The notes under the pieces were generated by a model that worked only from the letters and a program-made list of their open reading frames with translations, was not told the origin of the DNA and searched no databases. Both the position numbers and the translations under genes were made by a program. A DNA stretch of 16,599 bases from Actinomycetes bacterium (GTDB lineage: Bacteria; Actinomycetota; Actinomycetes; Actinomycetales; Cellulomonadaceae), in assembly GCA_023461115.1 (NCBI GenBank), contig JAEWOA010000096.1, positions 1 through 16,599 on the forward strand, read 5' to 3'. The stretch's first letter is position 1, and each line of letters opens with the position of its first letter. Shown here one piece after another: positions 1-6,381 of this stretch.

Positions 1-255
1 GGCCGGAGCCGGGGCAGCCGTGGCGGCAGGCGCCGCCGGGGCAGGCGCGGGCTTGGCCGCGGGAGCCGCCTTCGGCGCGGGCGCAGCGGCGCCACCGGAC
101 GCGGGGTACACGTCGCGCAGCTTGCGCACGACCGGCGGCTCGATCGTCGAGGACGCCGACCGGACGAACTCACCCATCTCGGTGAGCTTCGTCATGATCG
201 TCTTGCTGTCGACTCCGAGCTCCTTGGCGAGCTCGTAGACACGAAGCTTGGGCAC
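1..255 (-). CDS. infB: Translation initiation factor IF-2, N-terminal fragment (runs off the left edge)
   Basis: IF-2 is the GTPase that places initiator fMet-tRNA on the 30S subunit and promotes subunit joining. Only the first 85 codons are in the window; the G domain and C-terminal domains lie beyond position 1. The protein starts (V/M)PKLRVYELAKELGVDSKT, the IF2_N domain that opens actinobacterial IF-2. It continues through SASSTIEPPVVRKLRDVYP into an Ala/Pro/Lys-rich low-complexity linker typical of the long N-terminal extension in high-GC Gram-positives. The start is GTG at 255-253, chosen because PKLRVYELAK is the conserved beginning and a GGAG Shine-Dalgarno sequence (GACAGGAGAG on the minus strand) lies just upstream. 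It is the last visible gene of the rimP-nusA-ylxR-infB operon and follows ylxR after a 158-bp structured spacer. Confidence 0.96.
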   Translation of the reverse strand, partial: MPKLRVYELAKELGVDSKTIMTKLTEMGEFVRSASSTIEPPVVRKLRDVYPASGGAAAPAPKAAPAAKPAPAPAAPAATAAPAPA

Positions 256-261
256 TTCTCT

Positions 262-294
262 CCTGTCTCGGTCTGCCCGGGACAGGGTCAGACC
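262..294 (-). promoter_or_regulatory. infB leader: two competing hairpins, one covering the Shine-Dalgarno sequence
   Basis: On the minus strand GGTCTG (294-289) pairs with CAGACC (275-270), extended by a CCC/GGG stem, to give a hairpin that leaves the infB Shine-Dalgarno sequence free. The loop segment CCTGTC (286-281) is also an exact complement of GACAGG (267-262), which contains the Shine-Dalgarno bases. The two foldings cannot form together. The complementarity is directly visible; a regulatory role is inference, and 6-bp pairings occur easily by chance in GC-rich DNA. Confidence 0.3.
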
Positions 295-308
295 GTCGTT
301 AGTGCGAG

Positions 309-347
309 GTACTCATCGCTGGGTACTCATCGGTGCGTGCTCATCGG
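309..347 (-). repeat. Three direct decamer repeats in the ylxR-infB spacer
   Basis: The plus strand shows GTACTCATCG at 309-318 and 323-332 and GTGCTCATCG at 338-347, a 14-15 nt period (CGATGAGTAC/CGATGAGCAC in the transcript). They lie between the ylxR stop and the infB leader hairpins. Their function is unknown: they could be repeated RNA- or DNA-binding sites, or simply drift in a spacer. Confidence 0.45.
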
Positions 348-386
348 GCAGCCATCGGCTTCCAACCCGCTTTCCTGATCGACGGT

Positions 387-402
387 CGACACCGAAGTGT
401 CG
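387..402 (-). other. cUUCGg tetraloop hairpin downstream of ylxR
   Basis: The minus-strand transcript reads CGACAC-UUCG-GUGUCG, a perfect 6-bp stem closed by the exceptionally stable C(UUCG)G tetraloop, starting 11 nt after the ylxR stop. No U-tract follows, so it is not a classical intrinsic terminator. It could be an attenuator or an mRNA-processing/stability element separating infB from the upstream genes. Confidence 0.5.
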
Positions 403-413
403 TCGTACTGGCA

Positions 414-776
414 CTAGACGGCCTGCTGCTCGACGAACCGCGTGACCGCGGCCGCGTCCGGCGTCCCCTGCAACCGCAGGGCCCGCCCGAATGCGCGCCG
501 ACGTGACGCGAGCTCGAGGCAAGCAGGGTCGGGGTGGAGCCACGCACCCCTGCCCGGCATCCGACGGCGTTCGTCGACGACCAGCTCGATCGAGCCTGCG
601 GTCGTCACGGCCACCACCCTCAGCAGGGCGTCCTTCGGGCCGGCAACTCGGCATCCCACGCACGTGCGCACCGGTCCCGGGGCGCTCGGATGGGACCGAG
701 CATCTTGGGGTTGGTCTGCGCGCGGCAGGAGCCGGGCGTCCGGCCCAGCCTCGTCGAGTCTACCCCCGTGCGTCAC
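414..776 (-). CDS. ylxR: YlxR/DUF448-family RNA-binding protein (RnpM-like)
   Basis: This is a small basic protein of the YlxR (DUF448) family, almost always encoded between nusA and infB. In Firmicutes members bind RNA and modulate RNase P (RnpM), and they have been linked to transcription control. The core VRTCVGCR ... VDERRRMPGRGAWLHPDPAC with a basic Arg/Ala helix is clear and gives about 85 residues, the usual family size. The start is uncertain. GTG at 776-774 overlaps the nusA stop as GTGA, giving 120 aa by translational coupling but with a 35-residue, low-conservation extension. GTG at 671-669 begins exactly at VRTCVGCR. Neither has a good Shine-Dalgarno sequence. I give the longer version because of the overlap. 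The family call is secure. Confidence 0.88.
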   Translation of the reverse strand: MTHGGRLDEAGPDARLLPRADQPQDARSHPSAPGPVRTCVGCRVAGPKDALLRVVAVTTAGSIELVVDERRRMPGRGAWLHPDPACLELASRRRAFGRALRLQGTPDAAAVTRFVEQQAV

Positions 777-1807
777 TGATCGTGACCGCGCTGCTCACGG
801 CCCTGGTCATGTGGCTCGTGATCACCCTCGGCGTCGGATCGGATGTCGATCCGCCAGCCGGTGAGCTTGGCGGCGAGGCGGGCGTTCTGGCCCTCCTTGC
901 CGATCGCGAGCGAGAGCTGGTAGTCCGGCACGACGACGCGGGCGGCCCGAGCGTCGGGGTCGACGATCGTCACCGACACCACGCGCGAAGGCGAGAGCGC
1001 GTGCGCGATCATCTCGGCCGGGTCGTCGGAATGGTCGACGATGTCGATCTTCTCGCCATGCAGCTCGGCCATCACGGCCCGCACGCGCCCGCCCATCGGG
1101 CCGATGCACGCGCCCTTGGCGTTGACGCCGGGGACCGTGGCCTTGACCGCCATCTTGGTGCGGTGGCCCGCCTCGCGCGCGAGCGCGGTGATCTCGACCG
1201 TGCCGTCCGCGACTTCCGGGACCTCGAGCGCGAACAGCCGGCGCACGAGGTTGGGGTGCGTGCGGGACAACGTGACCTGCGGCCCGCGCGCGCCGCGCGC
1301 GACCTCGAGGACGTAGCCGCGGATGCGCTCACCGTGGATGTACTCCTCGCCGGGCACCTGCTCGTGCGGCGGAAGCACGGCCTCGGTGCCGCCGACGTCG
1401 ACGAGCACCATGCGCGGGTCGTGGCCCTGCTGGATGACTCCGCCCAGGACCTCGCCCTCCTTGCCGCGGAACTGCCCGAGGACCTGGTCGTCCTCGGCGT
1501 CGCGCAGGCGCTGCACGATGACCTGGCGCGCGGTGGACGTCGCGATGCGCCCGAAGCCCTCCGGCGTGTCGTCGAACTCGGGCGACTCGTCGAGCACGTG
1601 GCCGTCCTCGTCGACGGTCGCGGGCTCGCGTGCCCACACCGTGACGTGCCCCGACTTGCGGTCGACCTCCACGCGCGCGCGGGTGTGCGCGTAGGGCGTG
1701 CGGTGGTACGCGGACAGCAGCGCCTGCTCGATCGCGGACACCAGGATGTCGAGGCTGATCTCCTTCTCGCGCTCCAGCACGCGCAGCGCGGTCATGTCGA
1801 TGTCCAT
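773..1807 (-). CDS. nusA: Transcription termination/antitermination factor NusA
   Basis: NusA binds RNA polymerase and nascent RNA and controls pausing, intrinsic termination and rRNA antitermination. The 344-aa product has the short actinobacterial layout: an N-terminal polymerase-binding domain (about 1-115, MDIDMTALRVLEREKEISLD), an S1 domain (about 116-185, VLGGVIQQGHDPRMVLVDVG), KH1 (about 205-275, GACIGPMGGRVRAVMAELHG) and KH2 (about 285-325, LSLAIGKEGQNARLAAKLTG). It has no C-terminal acidic repeats, as is usual outside Proteobacteria. The tail after 325 is charged and low in complexity. ATG at 1807-1805 is supported by a GGAG Shine-Dalgarno sequence and by a one-base overlap (TGATG) with the rimP stop. 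The 3' end overlaps the GTG of ylxR. It is expected to be cotranscribed from the promoter upstream of rimP. Confidence 0.97.
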   Translation of the reverse strand: MDIDMTALRVLEREKEISLDILVSAIEQALLSAYHRTPYAHTRARVEVDRKSGHVTVWAREPATVDEDGHVLDESPEFDDTPEGFGRIATSTARQVIVQRLRDAEDDQVLGQFRGKEGEVLGGVIQQGHDPRMVLVDVGGTEAVLPPHEQVPGEEYIHGERIRGYVLEVARGARGPQVTLSRTHPNLVRRLFALEVPEVADGTVEITALAREAGHRTKMAVKATVPGVNAKGACIGPMGGRVRAVMAELHGEKIDIVDHSDDPAEMIAHALSPSRVVSVTIVDPDARAARVVVPDYQLSLAIGKEGQNARLAAKLTGWRIDIRSDAEGDHEPHDQGREQRGHDQ

Positions 1808-2367
1808 CAGCTCTCCTGTCCGGCGCCCGCGGCGCCCGGCTTGTCGTCGTCCTCGGGACCGAGCCCCGACAGGTCCACCTGGACGCGCGCGCTCGCGACG
1901 TCCGCGAGCCGCACACGCACGGGGTCCCCCACCCGCGGCTTGCGTCCCTTGAGCCCGGGCGTCACGGGCACGACGACGATCGCGTCGTCGTCGTCCTCCA
2001 CGGCGACGAGCCGGCCCGCGATGGCCGACCCGTCGGCGGTCCGCACGTCGACGCCGCGCCCGATCGCACGCGCGAAGTGGCGGCGCTGCGTGAGCGGGCG
2101 GTCGACACCGCGGCTGCCGACTTCGAGCGTGTACTCGCCGGGGGCCACGTCGATCGCGTCGAGCGCGTCGGACACCGCGTGGGTGGCGAGCGCGACTCGG
2201 TCGAGGTCGAGGTCCGTGTCGTCGTCCTCCGGGACGTCGACGACGACCTCCACGGTCCAGCGGGCGCCGGCACGGCGGACCTGCACGTCCTCCAGGATCA
2301 GTCCGACCGACTCCACGGCGGGCGCGACGGCGTCCCGCACTCGCTCGGCGGGCGCGGTGGGGCCCAT
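1807..2367 (-). CDS. rimP: Ribosome maturation factor RimP
   Basis: RimP is needed for maturation of the 30S ribosomal subunit. The 186-aa product has the family core EVGSRGVDRPLTQRRHFARA (about 82-101), corresponding to the EVSSPGxDRPL motif, followed by the C-terminal beta-barrel domain (about 104-167, ending ADVASARVQVDLSGLG) and an acidic/Gly-Ala tail. An Asp-rich insertion (PEDDDTDLDLD, about 47-57) sits in the N-terminal domain. The reading frame is open for 13 more codons upstream, but ATG at 2367-2365 is chosen because a strong GGGAGG Shine-Dalgarno sequence (complement of 2373-2378) precedes it. The stop shares one base with the nusA start, so the two are probably translationally coupled. 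It is the first gene of the rimP-nusA-ylxR-infB operon and divergent from the DUF4439 lipoprotein gene. Confidence 0.95.
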   Translation of the reverse strand: MGPTAPAERVRDAVAPAVESVGLILEDVQVRRAGARWTVEVVVDVPEDDDTDLDLDRVALATHAVSDALDAIDVAPGEYTLEVGSRGVDRPLTQRRHFARAIGRGVDVRTADGSAIAGRLVAVEDDDDAIVVVPVTPGLKGRKPRVGDPVRVRLADVASARVQVDLSGLGPEDDDKPGAAGAGQES

Positions 2368-2434
2368 GACCGCCTCCCTCAAGCTCTTCGTGGGTCCGGC
2401 GCGCATGGCTCGACCCTGTGATGTTGTGGCCCCC

Positions 2435-2440
2435 AGCGTA
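2435..2440 (-). promoter_or_regulatory. Candidate -10 element for the rimP-nusA-ylxR-infB operon
   Basis: The minus strand carries TACGCT (TAnnnT class) in the 140-bp divergent gap, implying a transcript start near 2428 and a 5' leader of about 60 nt before rimP. No convincing -35 hexamer is visible. The same hexamer is used in the proS promoter candidate. This rests only on motif and position. Confidence 0.3.
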
Positions 2441-2457
2441 ACGAGTCGGCGCGCTCC

Positions 2458-2486
2458 CGCCTGGCGATGGCGGCCGGAGCCAGGCG
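2458..2486. repeat. Inverted repeat in the rimP/DUF4439 divergent gap
   Basis: CGCCTGGC (2458-2465) and GCCAGGCG (2479-2486) form a perfect 8-bp inverted repeat around a 13-nt centre, six bases upstream of the DUF4439 gene's Shine-Dalgarno sequence. It could be an operator or a leader hairpin. No regulator is assignable. Confidence 0.35.
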
Positions 2487-2507
2487 CCCGTGGGAGGATC
2501 GCGGGCG

Positions 2508-3569
2508 ATGTTCACCCGCCTCGACCTCGTTCCCGCCCGCCGCAAGGTGTCGCTTCTCACGCCGCGTCCCGCGCGTGTCGGCGTGCCCGCGGCGGCCACC
2601 GTGATGAGCACAGTGACGGCCAGAGTGACGGCCACAGTGATGGCCGTCGTGTTGTCCGTCGTGCTCTCGGGCTGCGGCCTCCGCCTGGAGACGCCTCCCC
2701 CGGTCGAGCCCTCGCCGGGCGCGCTCGAGGTGGTGCGCGAGCACAACGTGCAGGAGTCGCTCGCGCTCGCCGCGGCGGCGCAGTCCGCGAGCGCCGCGGC
2801 GCCCTCGGACGACGTCCGCGTGCTGCTCGACGAGGTCGCGGCCTTCTCCCGGCAGCATGCGGACGCGCTCGGCGGACCGTACGACTCCGGCCTGCCGAAG
2901 CCGACGCCGACCGTGACGCCGTCGCCCGCGCCCGTCGTCACGCCCGCCGAGGTGGTCACGCTGCTCGCCCAGGCCGACGAGGTGGCGCGCGCCGACGCCG
3001 TGACTGTCGACGACGGGCCGCTCGCGCGGCTGCTGGCGTCGATCGCCGCCTCGCGATCCGATCTCGCCGCGCGCCTGGCTCCCCTGGTCGGCGTCGACGA
3101 TCCGGGCGCCGCCGAGCGCGTCGCGGGGTTCGACGACGCGCCCGCGCAGGCCGAAGCCACTCTCGCGGCGCCGGTGGTCCGGGCGCACGACGAGGCGGGT
3201 TACGCGTTCGAGGTGATGGCGGCCCGCCGGCCCACGGCAACCCGTGCGGCTGCGGTCACCGCAGCGGCACGGCACCGCGAGCTCGCGCAGCGCTGGGCCC
3301 TCGCGGCGGGCGTCGCGGGCAAGGCGGGCGACCCGCGGCTCGCGGCGTACGAGGTGCCCATGGACCTCGGGACTGCCGAGGCCGACGCCGTCGTCGCGCA
3401 GGAGCTCGCGGGCGCGCTCGCGCAGGCGCATTCGTCGGCGGTCGCCGGGGCCGCCGTCGGGCAGCGCGAGCCCTACGTCACGGGGCTGCGCGCCGCGACG
3501 GCCGAGGGCCGCGCGTGGGGCACGCTCGCCACGGCCTTCCCGGGCATGGCGGAGCGGGCTGGCGGCTAG
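2508..3569 (+). CDS. DUF4439 (ferritin-like) domain lipoprotein
   Basis: This is a predicted secreted lipoprotein of unknown function. A hydrophobic segment (about residues 43-55, ending VVLSVVLSG) precedes the lipobox LSGC with Cys56, followed by a Pro-rich stretch. An N-terminal helical part (about 72-122) leads through a Pro/Thr linker (about 130-145) to a second helical region. Its later half (AHDEAGYAFEVMAARRP, then HRELAQRW, then LAAYEVP) resembles the DUF4439 ferritin-like family seen beside proS in actinobacteria. ATG 2508 is chosen because GGGAGG lies 10 nt upstream. ATG 2604 (residue 33) would give a more compact signal peptide (Cys at residue 24) but has no Shine-Dalgarno sequence. 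The N-terminus holds three tandem four-residue repeats. The stop overlaps the convergent proS stop. Function is not inferred beyond an envelope location. Confidence 0.85.
   Translation: MFTRLDLVPARRKVSLLTPRPARVGVPAAATVMSTVTARVTATVMAVVLSVVLSGCGLRLETPPPVEPSPGALEVVREHNVQESLALAAAAQSASAAAPSDDVRVLLDEVAAFSRQHADALGGPYDSGLPKPTPTVTPSPAPVVTPAEVVTLLAQADEVARADAVTVDDGPLARLLASIAASRSDLAARLAPLVGVDDPGAAERVAGFDDAPAQAEATLAAPVVRAHDEAGYAFEVMAARRPTATRAAAVTAAARHRELAQRWALAAGVAGKAGDPRLAAYEVPMDLGTAEADAVVAQELAGALAQAHSSAVAGAAVGQREPYVTGLRAATAEGRAWGTLATAFPGMAERAGG
2610..2645 (+). repeat. Three 12-bp tandem repeats inside the lipoprotein signal peptide
   Basis: ACAGTGACGGCC, AGAGTGACGGCC and ACAGTGATGGCC lie head to tail in frame, encoding TVTA-RVTA-TVMA (residues 35-46) just before the hydrophobic core. 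The AGA and ACA codons are rare for this GC level. Copy-number change would add or remove four residues of the signal peptide without a frameshift. Confidence 0.8.
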
Positions 3570-5347
3570 AGCATCGCGGCGACGCGCGCGGCCACGTGGC
3601 CGACGACCTCCGCGACCGGAACCTCGACGGAGTCGCCGCCGGCTCGCGACCGGACCTCGACCACGCCCTGCGCCAGGCCGCGTCCGACGACCACCACGAC
3701 CGGCACCCCGAGCAGCTCGGCGTCGGCGAACTTGACTCCCGGCGAGACCTTCGGGCGGTCGTCGTAGAGCACCTCGACGCCGCGTGCCGACAGCTCGCGG
3801 GCGAGCTCGTCGGCCGCGTCGAACACCGCGGAGTCCTTGCCGGTGGCCACGAGGTGCACGTGCGCGGGCGCGACATGCGCGGGCCAGGCCAGGCCCTTGT
3901 CGTCGTGGTTCGCCTCGGCCAGCGCGGCGAGCACACGCGTGACGCCGATGCCGTACGAGCCCATCGTGACGACCTGCGCCTTGCCGTTCTGGTCCAGGAC
4001 CGTGAGCCCCAGCGCGCGGGCGTACTTGCGGCCGAGCTGGAAGATGTGGCCGATCTCGATGCCGCGCGCGAGCTCGAGCGGGCCGGAGCCGTCGGGCGCC
4101 TCGTCGCCCGCGCGGACCTCGGCCGCCTCGACAGTGCCGTCGGCCGTGAAGTCACGGCCCGCGACCAGGTCGAACACGTGCTTCCCGGGCTCGTTCGCGC
4201 CGGTGATCCACCGCGTGCCGTCCACGACCCGCGGATCCAGCAGGTAGCGCACCGCCGTGCGCTCGTCGCCCTCGGCCACCGGCACGTTGGGGCCGAGCGC
4301 GAGGGGGCCGATGTAGCCGCGGACCAGCTCGGGGTGGGCGGCGAAGTCCGCGTCGCCCGCGGGCTCCACCTCGGCCGGCGCGACGGCCGCCTCGAGGCGC
4401 TTGAGGTCCACCTCGCGGTCGCCGGGCAGCCCGACGACGAGCAGCTCTCGCTCCCCGGTGGGCTGCACGAGCGCGAGCACGACGTTCTTGAGCGTGTTCG
4501 CGGCGGTGTAGCCACGGTCCGGGAAGAGTGCGTCGGCGACCGCGACGAGCGTGTCGATCGTCGGCGTGTCGGGCGTGTCCTCGACGTGCGCGGCGGGCGC
4601 GTCGTCGTACGGGAGCGCGGGCGGCGCGACCGTCGTGACGGCCTCGACGTTCGCGGCGTAGCCGCCCGCGGAGCGCACGAACGTGTCCTCGCCGATCGCG
4701 GTGGGCGTCAGGAACTCCTCGGACCGCGAGCCGCCCATGGCTCCGGACGTGGCCGCGACGATCACGTACTCCAGGCCCAGCCGGTCGAAGATCCGGCGGT
4801 ACGCGTCGCGCTGCGCCTGGTAGGAGGCGTCCAGGCCGGCGTCGTCGACGTCGAACGAGTACGCGTCCTTCATGACGAACTCGCGGCCCCGGATCAGCCC
4901 GGCGCGCGGGCGGGCCTCGTCGCGGTACTTCGTCTGGATCTGGAAGAGCGTGAGCGGCAGGTCCTTGTACGACGAGTACAAGTCCTTGACCAGCAGCGTG
5001 AACATCTCCTCGTGGGTGGGCGCGAGGAGATAGTCGTTCTCCTTGCGGTCCTTGAGCCGGAAGATGTTGGGCCCGTACTCGGTCCAGCGGCCGGTCGCCT
5101 CGTACGGCTCCTTGGGCAGCAGCGCGGGGAAGTGCACCTCCTGCGCGCCCGCGGCGGCCATCTCCTCGCGCACCACGGCCTCGACCTTGGCGAGCACGCG
5201 CAGCCCGAGCGGCAGCCACGTGTAGATGCCGGGGGCGGCGCGGCGGATGTACCCGGCCCGCACGAGGAGCTTGTGGCTGGCGACCTCGGCGTCGGCGGGG
5301 TCCTCACGCAGCGTGCGGACGAAGAGCGTGGACAGGCGCAGGAGCAT
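3566..5347 (-). CDS. proS: Prolyl-tRNA synthetase (bacterial type with editing insertion)
   Basis: ProRS charges tRNA-Pro with proline. The 593-aa product is a class II synthetase. Motif 1 region APGIYTWLPLGLR is at about 38-50. Motif 2 runs about 142-165 (YRDEARPRAGLIRGREFVMK). The bacterial INS editing domain, which clears Ala-tRNA-Pro, spans about 225-405 and includes NTLKNVVLAL, whose Lys287 is a likely equivalent of the E. coli editing lysine, and GANEPGKH. Motif 3 GSYGIGVTR is at 463-471, followed by the anticodon-binding domain (about 490-590). ATG at 5347-5345 gives the conserved start MLLRLSTLFVRTLREDPADA. A TTG two codons upstream is also open, but the promoter geometry favours the ATG. 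There is no Shine-Dalgarno sequence; the gene is probably leaderless. Its stop overlaps that of the convergent DUF4439 gene. Confidence 0.97.
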   Translation of the reverse strand: MLLRLSTLFVRTLREDPADAEVASHKLLVRAGYIRRAAPGIYTWLPLGLRVLAKVEAVVREEMAAAGAQEVHFPALLPKEPYEATGRWTEYGPNIFRLKDRKENDYLLAPTHEEMFTLLVKDLYSSYKDLPLTLFQIQTKYRDEARPRAGLIRGREFVMKDAYSFDVDDAGLDASYQAQRDAYRRIFDRLGLEYVIVAATSGAMGGSRSEEFLTPTAIGEDTFVRSAGGYAANVEAVTTVAPPALPYDDAPAAHVEDTPDTPTIDTLVAVADALFPDRGYTAANTLKNVVLALVQPTGERELLVVGLPGDREVDLKRLEAAVAPAEVEPAGDADFAAHPELVRGYIGPLALGPNVPVAEGDERTAVRYLLDPRVVDGTRWITGANEPGKHVFDLVAGRDFTADGTVEAAEVRAGDEAPDGSGPLELARGIEIGHIFQLGRKYARALGLTVLDQNGKAQVVTMGSYGIGVTRVLAALAEANHDDKGLAWPAHVAPAHVHLVATGKDSAVFDAADELARELSARGVEVLYDDRPKVSPGVKFADAELLGVPVVVVVGRGLAQGVVEVRSRAGGDSVEVPVAEVVGHVAARVAAML

Positions 5348-5353
5348 GCGCAA

Positions 5354-5381
5354 AGCGTAGTTGGCGGGCGGGTGTGGTCCA
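5354..5381 (-). promoter_or_regulatory. Candidate leaderless promoter of proS
   Basis: On the minus strand TGGACC (5381-5376, 4/6 match to TTGACA) is separated by 16 bp from TACGCT (5359-5354, a full TAnnnT). The last T is exactly 7 nt upstream of the A of the proS ATG, so transcription would begin at the start codon. The absence of a Shine-Dalgarno sequence agrees. Confidence 0.6.
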
Positions 5382-5436
5382 CCACGACTTTCGGCCGCGA
5401 CGCTCGCGGCGCCTGCGCGCGACCGGGCGCTGGCGC

Positions 5437-5442
5437 CACGAT
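5437..5442 (+). promoter_or_regulatory. Weak candidate leaderless -10 element for the Fpg-family gene
   Basis: CACGAT keeps the two most conserved -10 positions (A at -11, T at -7) relative to GTG at 5449. No Shine-Dalgarno sequence and no clear -35 are visible. Support is geometry only. Confidence 0.3.
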
Positions 5443-5448
5443 GGCCGG

Positions 5449-6339
5449 GTGCCTGAGCTACCCGAGGTGGAGGCGCTCGCGCAGTTCCTGCGCGAGCGGG
5501 CCGGCGGCCACGCGATCGCGGCGGTGTCCGTCGGCCAGATCAGCGCGCTCAAGACGTTCCGCCCACCGCCCGCGGCGCTCGCGGGCGCGGTCGTGGTCGA
5601 TGCGACACGCCACGGCAAGTGGCTCGACCTCATGGCCGCGACGGCCACGGGCGAGCCCCTGCACTTGATCTGGCACCTCTCACGCGCCGGCTGGGTGCGC
5701 TGGTCGGACGCGCTGCCGGCGACGCCCGTGCGGCCGGGGAAGTCGCCGCTCGCGCTGCGGGTGCGGCTCGACGACGGCTCTGGGTTCGACCTGACGGAGC
5801 AGGGCACGCGCAAGCGGCTGGCCGTCCACATCGTCTCCGAGCCGTCCGAGGTGCCGCAGATCGCGACGCTCGGAGTCGAGCCGCTCTCGTCGGAGTTCAC
5901 GCGTGCGCGGTTCGCGGAGCTGCTGGCCGCCAAGAACCAGCAGGTCAAGGGCCTGCTGCGGGACCAGGGCACGATCGCGGGCATCGGCAACGCGTACTCT
6001 GACGAGATCCTGCACGCCGCCCGGATGTCCCCGTTCGCGCCCACGCGCTCGTTCGACGACGAGAAGGCCGACGTGCTGTACGCGGCGATCCACGACGTGT
6101 TGACGCAGGCGGTCGCCGACGCGTCCGGCAAGCCCGCCGCCGAGCTCAAGGACGCCAAGCGCCGCGGGATGCGAGTGCACGGCCGCACCGGCCAGCGCTG
6201 CCCCGGCTGGGACGGTGTGCCATGCGGGGACACCGTGCACGAGGTGTCGTTCGCCGACTCGTCGTTGCAGTACTGCCCCACGTGCCAGACGGGCGGCAAA
6301 CCGCTCGCGGACCGCCGGATGTCACGGCTGCTGCGCTGA
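5449..6339 (+). CDS. Fpg/Nei-family DNA glycosylase with expanded zinc finger
   Basis: Members excise oxidised bases and nick the abasic site in base excision repair. The 296-aa product starts (M)PELPEVEAL, with the catalytic N-terminal proline at position 2 and Glu3. Lys57 lies in RHGKWLDL. The helix-two-turn-helix region spans about 164-195 (QQVKGLLRDQGTIAGIGNAY, Asn181), and a C-terminal zinc finger follows (Cys251, Cys259, Cys276, Cys279). GTG at 5449 is chosen because Pro must follow the initiator residue; the frame is open further upstream. Two oddities stand out. The first Cys pair is spaced Cx7C instead of the usual Cx2C, with GWDGVP inserted. The Arg of the canonical R-x-T-x-YCP finger tip is replaced by DSSLQYCP, the form I associate with an actinobacterial Fpg/Nei subclade. 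Substrate preference (8-oxoguanine or oxidised pyrimidine) cannot be assigned. It faces proS divergently and GNAT convergently. Confidence 0.93.
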   Translation: MPELPEVEALAQFLRERAGGHAIAAVSVGQISALKTFRPPPAALAGAVVVDATRHGKWLDLMAATATGEPLHLIWHLSRAGWVRWSDALPATPVRPGKSPLALRVRLDDGSGFDLTEQGTRKRLAVHIVSEPSEVPQIATLGVEPLSSEFTRARFAELLAAKNQQVKGLLRDQGTIAGIGNAYSDEILHAARMSPFAPTRSFDDEKADVLYAAIHDVLTQAVADASGKPAAELKDAKRRGMRVHGRTGQRCPGWDGVPCGDTVHEVSFADSSLQYCPTCQTGGKPLADRRMSRLLR

Positions 6340-6357
6340 CAATGCGCTGAAAGCGCG

Positions 6358-6376
6358 CCGACGCTGCGCTCGTCGG
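6358..6376. terminator. Hairpin between convergent Fpg-family and GNAT genes
   Basis: CCGACG (6358-6363) and CGTCGG (6371-6376) flank a 7-nt loop in the 42-bp convergent gap, and a smaller GCGCT-GAA-AGCGC hairpin lies just upstream. There is no T-tract on either strand. The position suits a bidirectional terminator of the U-less actinobacterial kind. Confidence 0.45.
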
Positions 6377-6381
6377 GGCCG

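Noticed and set aside
2379..3431. A long minus-strand frame opposite the DUF4439 lipoprotein gene
   Set aside because: It is Arg-rich with no family resemblance. The plus-strand frame has a signal peptide, lipobox and family pattern.
5351..5353. TTG as the proS start
   Set aside because: It adds only two residues before the conserved MLLRLSTLF and would break the exact -7 promoter geometry seen for the ATG.
5441..5443. ATG just before the Fpg-family gene as its start
   Set aside because: It is out of frame. Catalysis requires the proline directly after the initiator residue, which fixes GTG 5449.
491..5668. A 1725-codon stop-free plus-strand frame antisense to ylxR, nusA, rimP and proS
   Set aside because: It lies opposite well-recognised genes, the translation is Arg/Ala/Gly-rich without domains, and stop codons are simply rare in such frames at this GC content.
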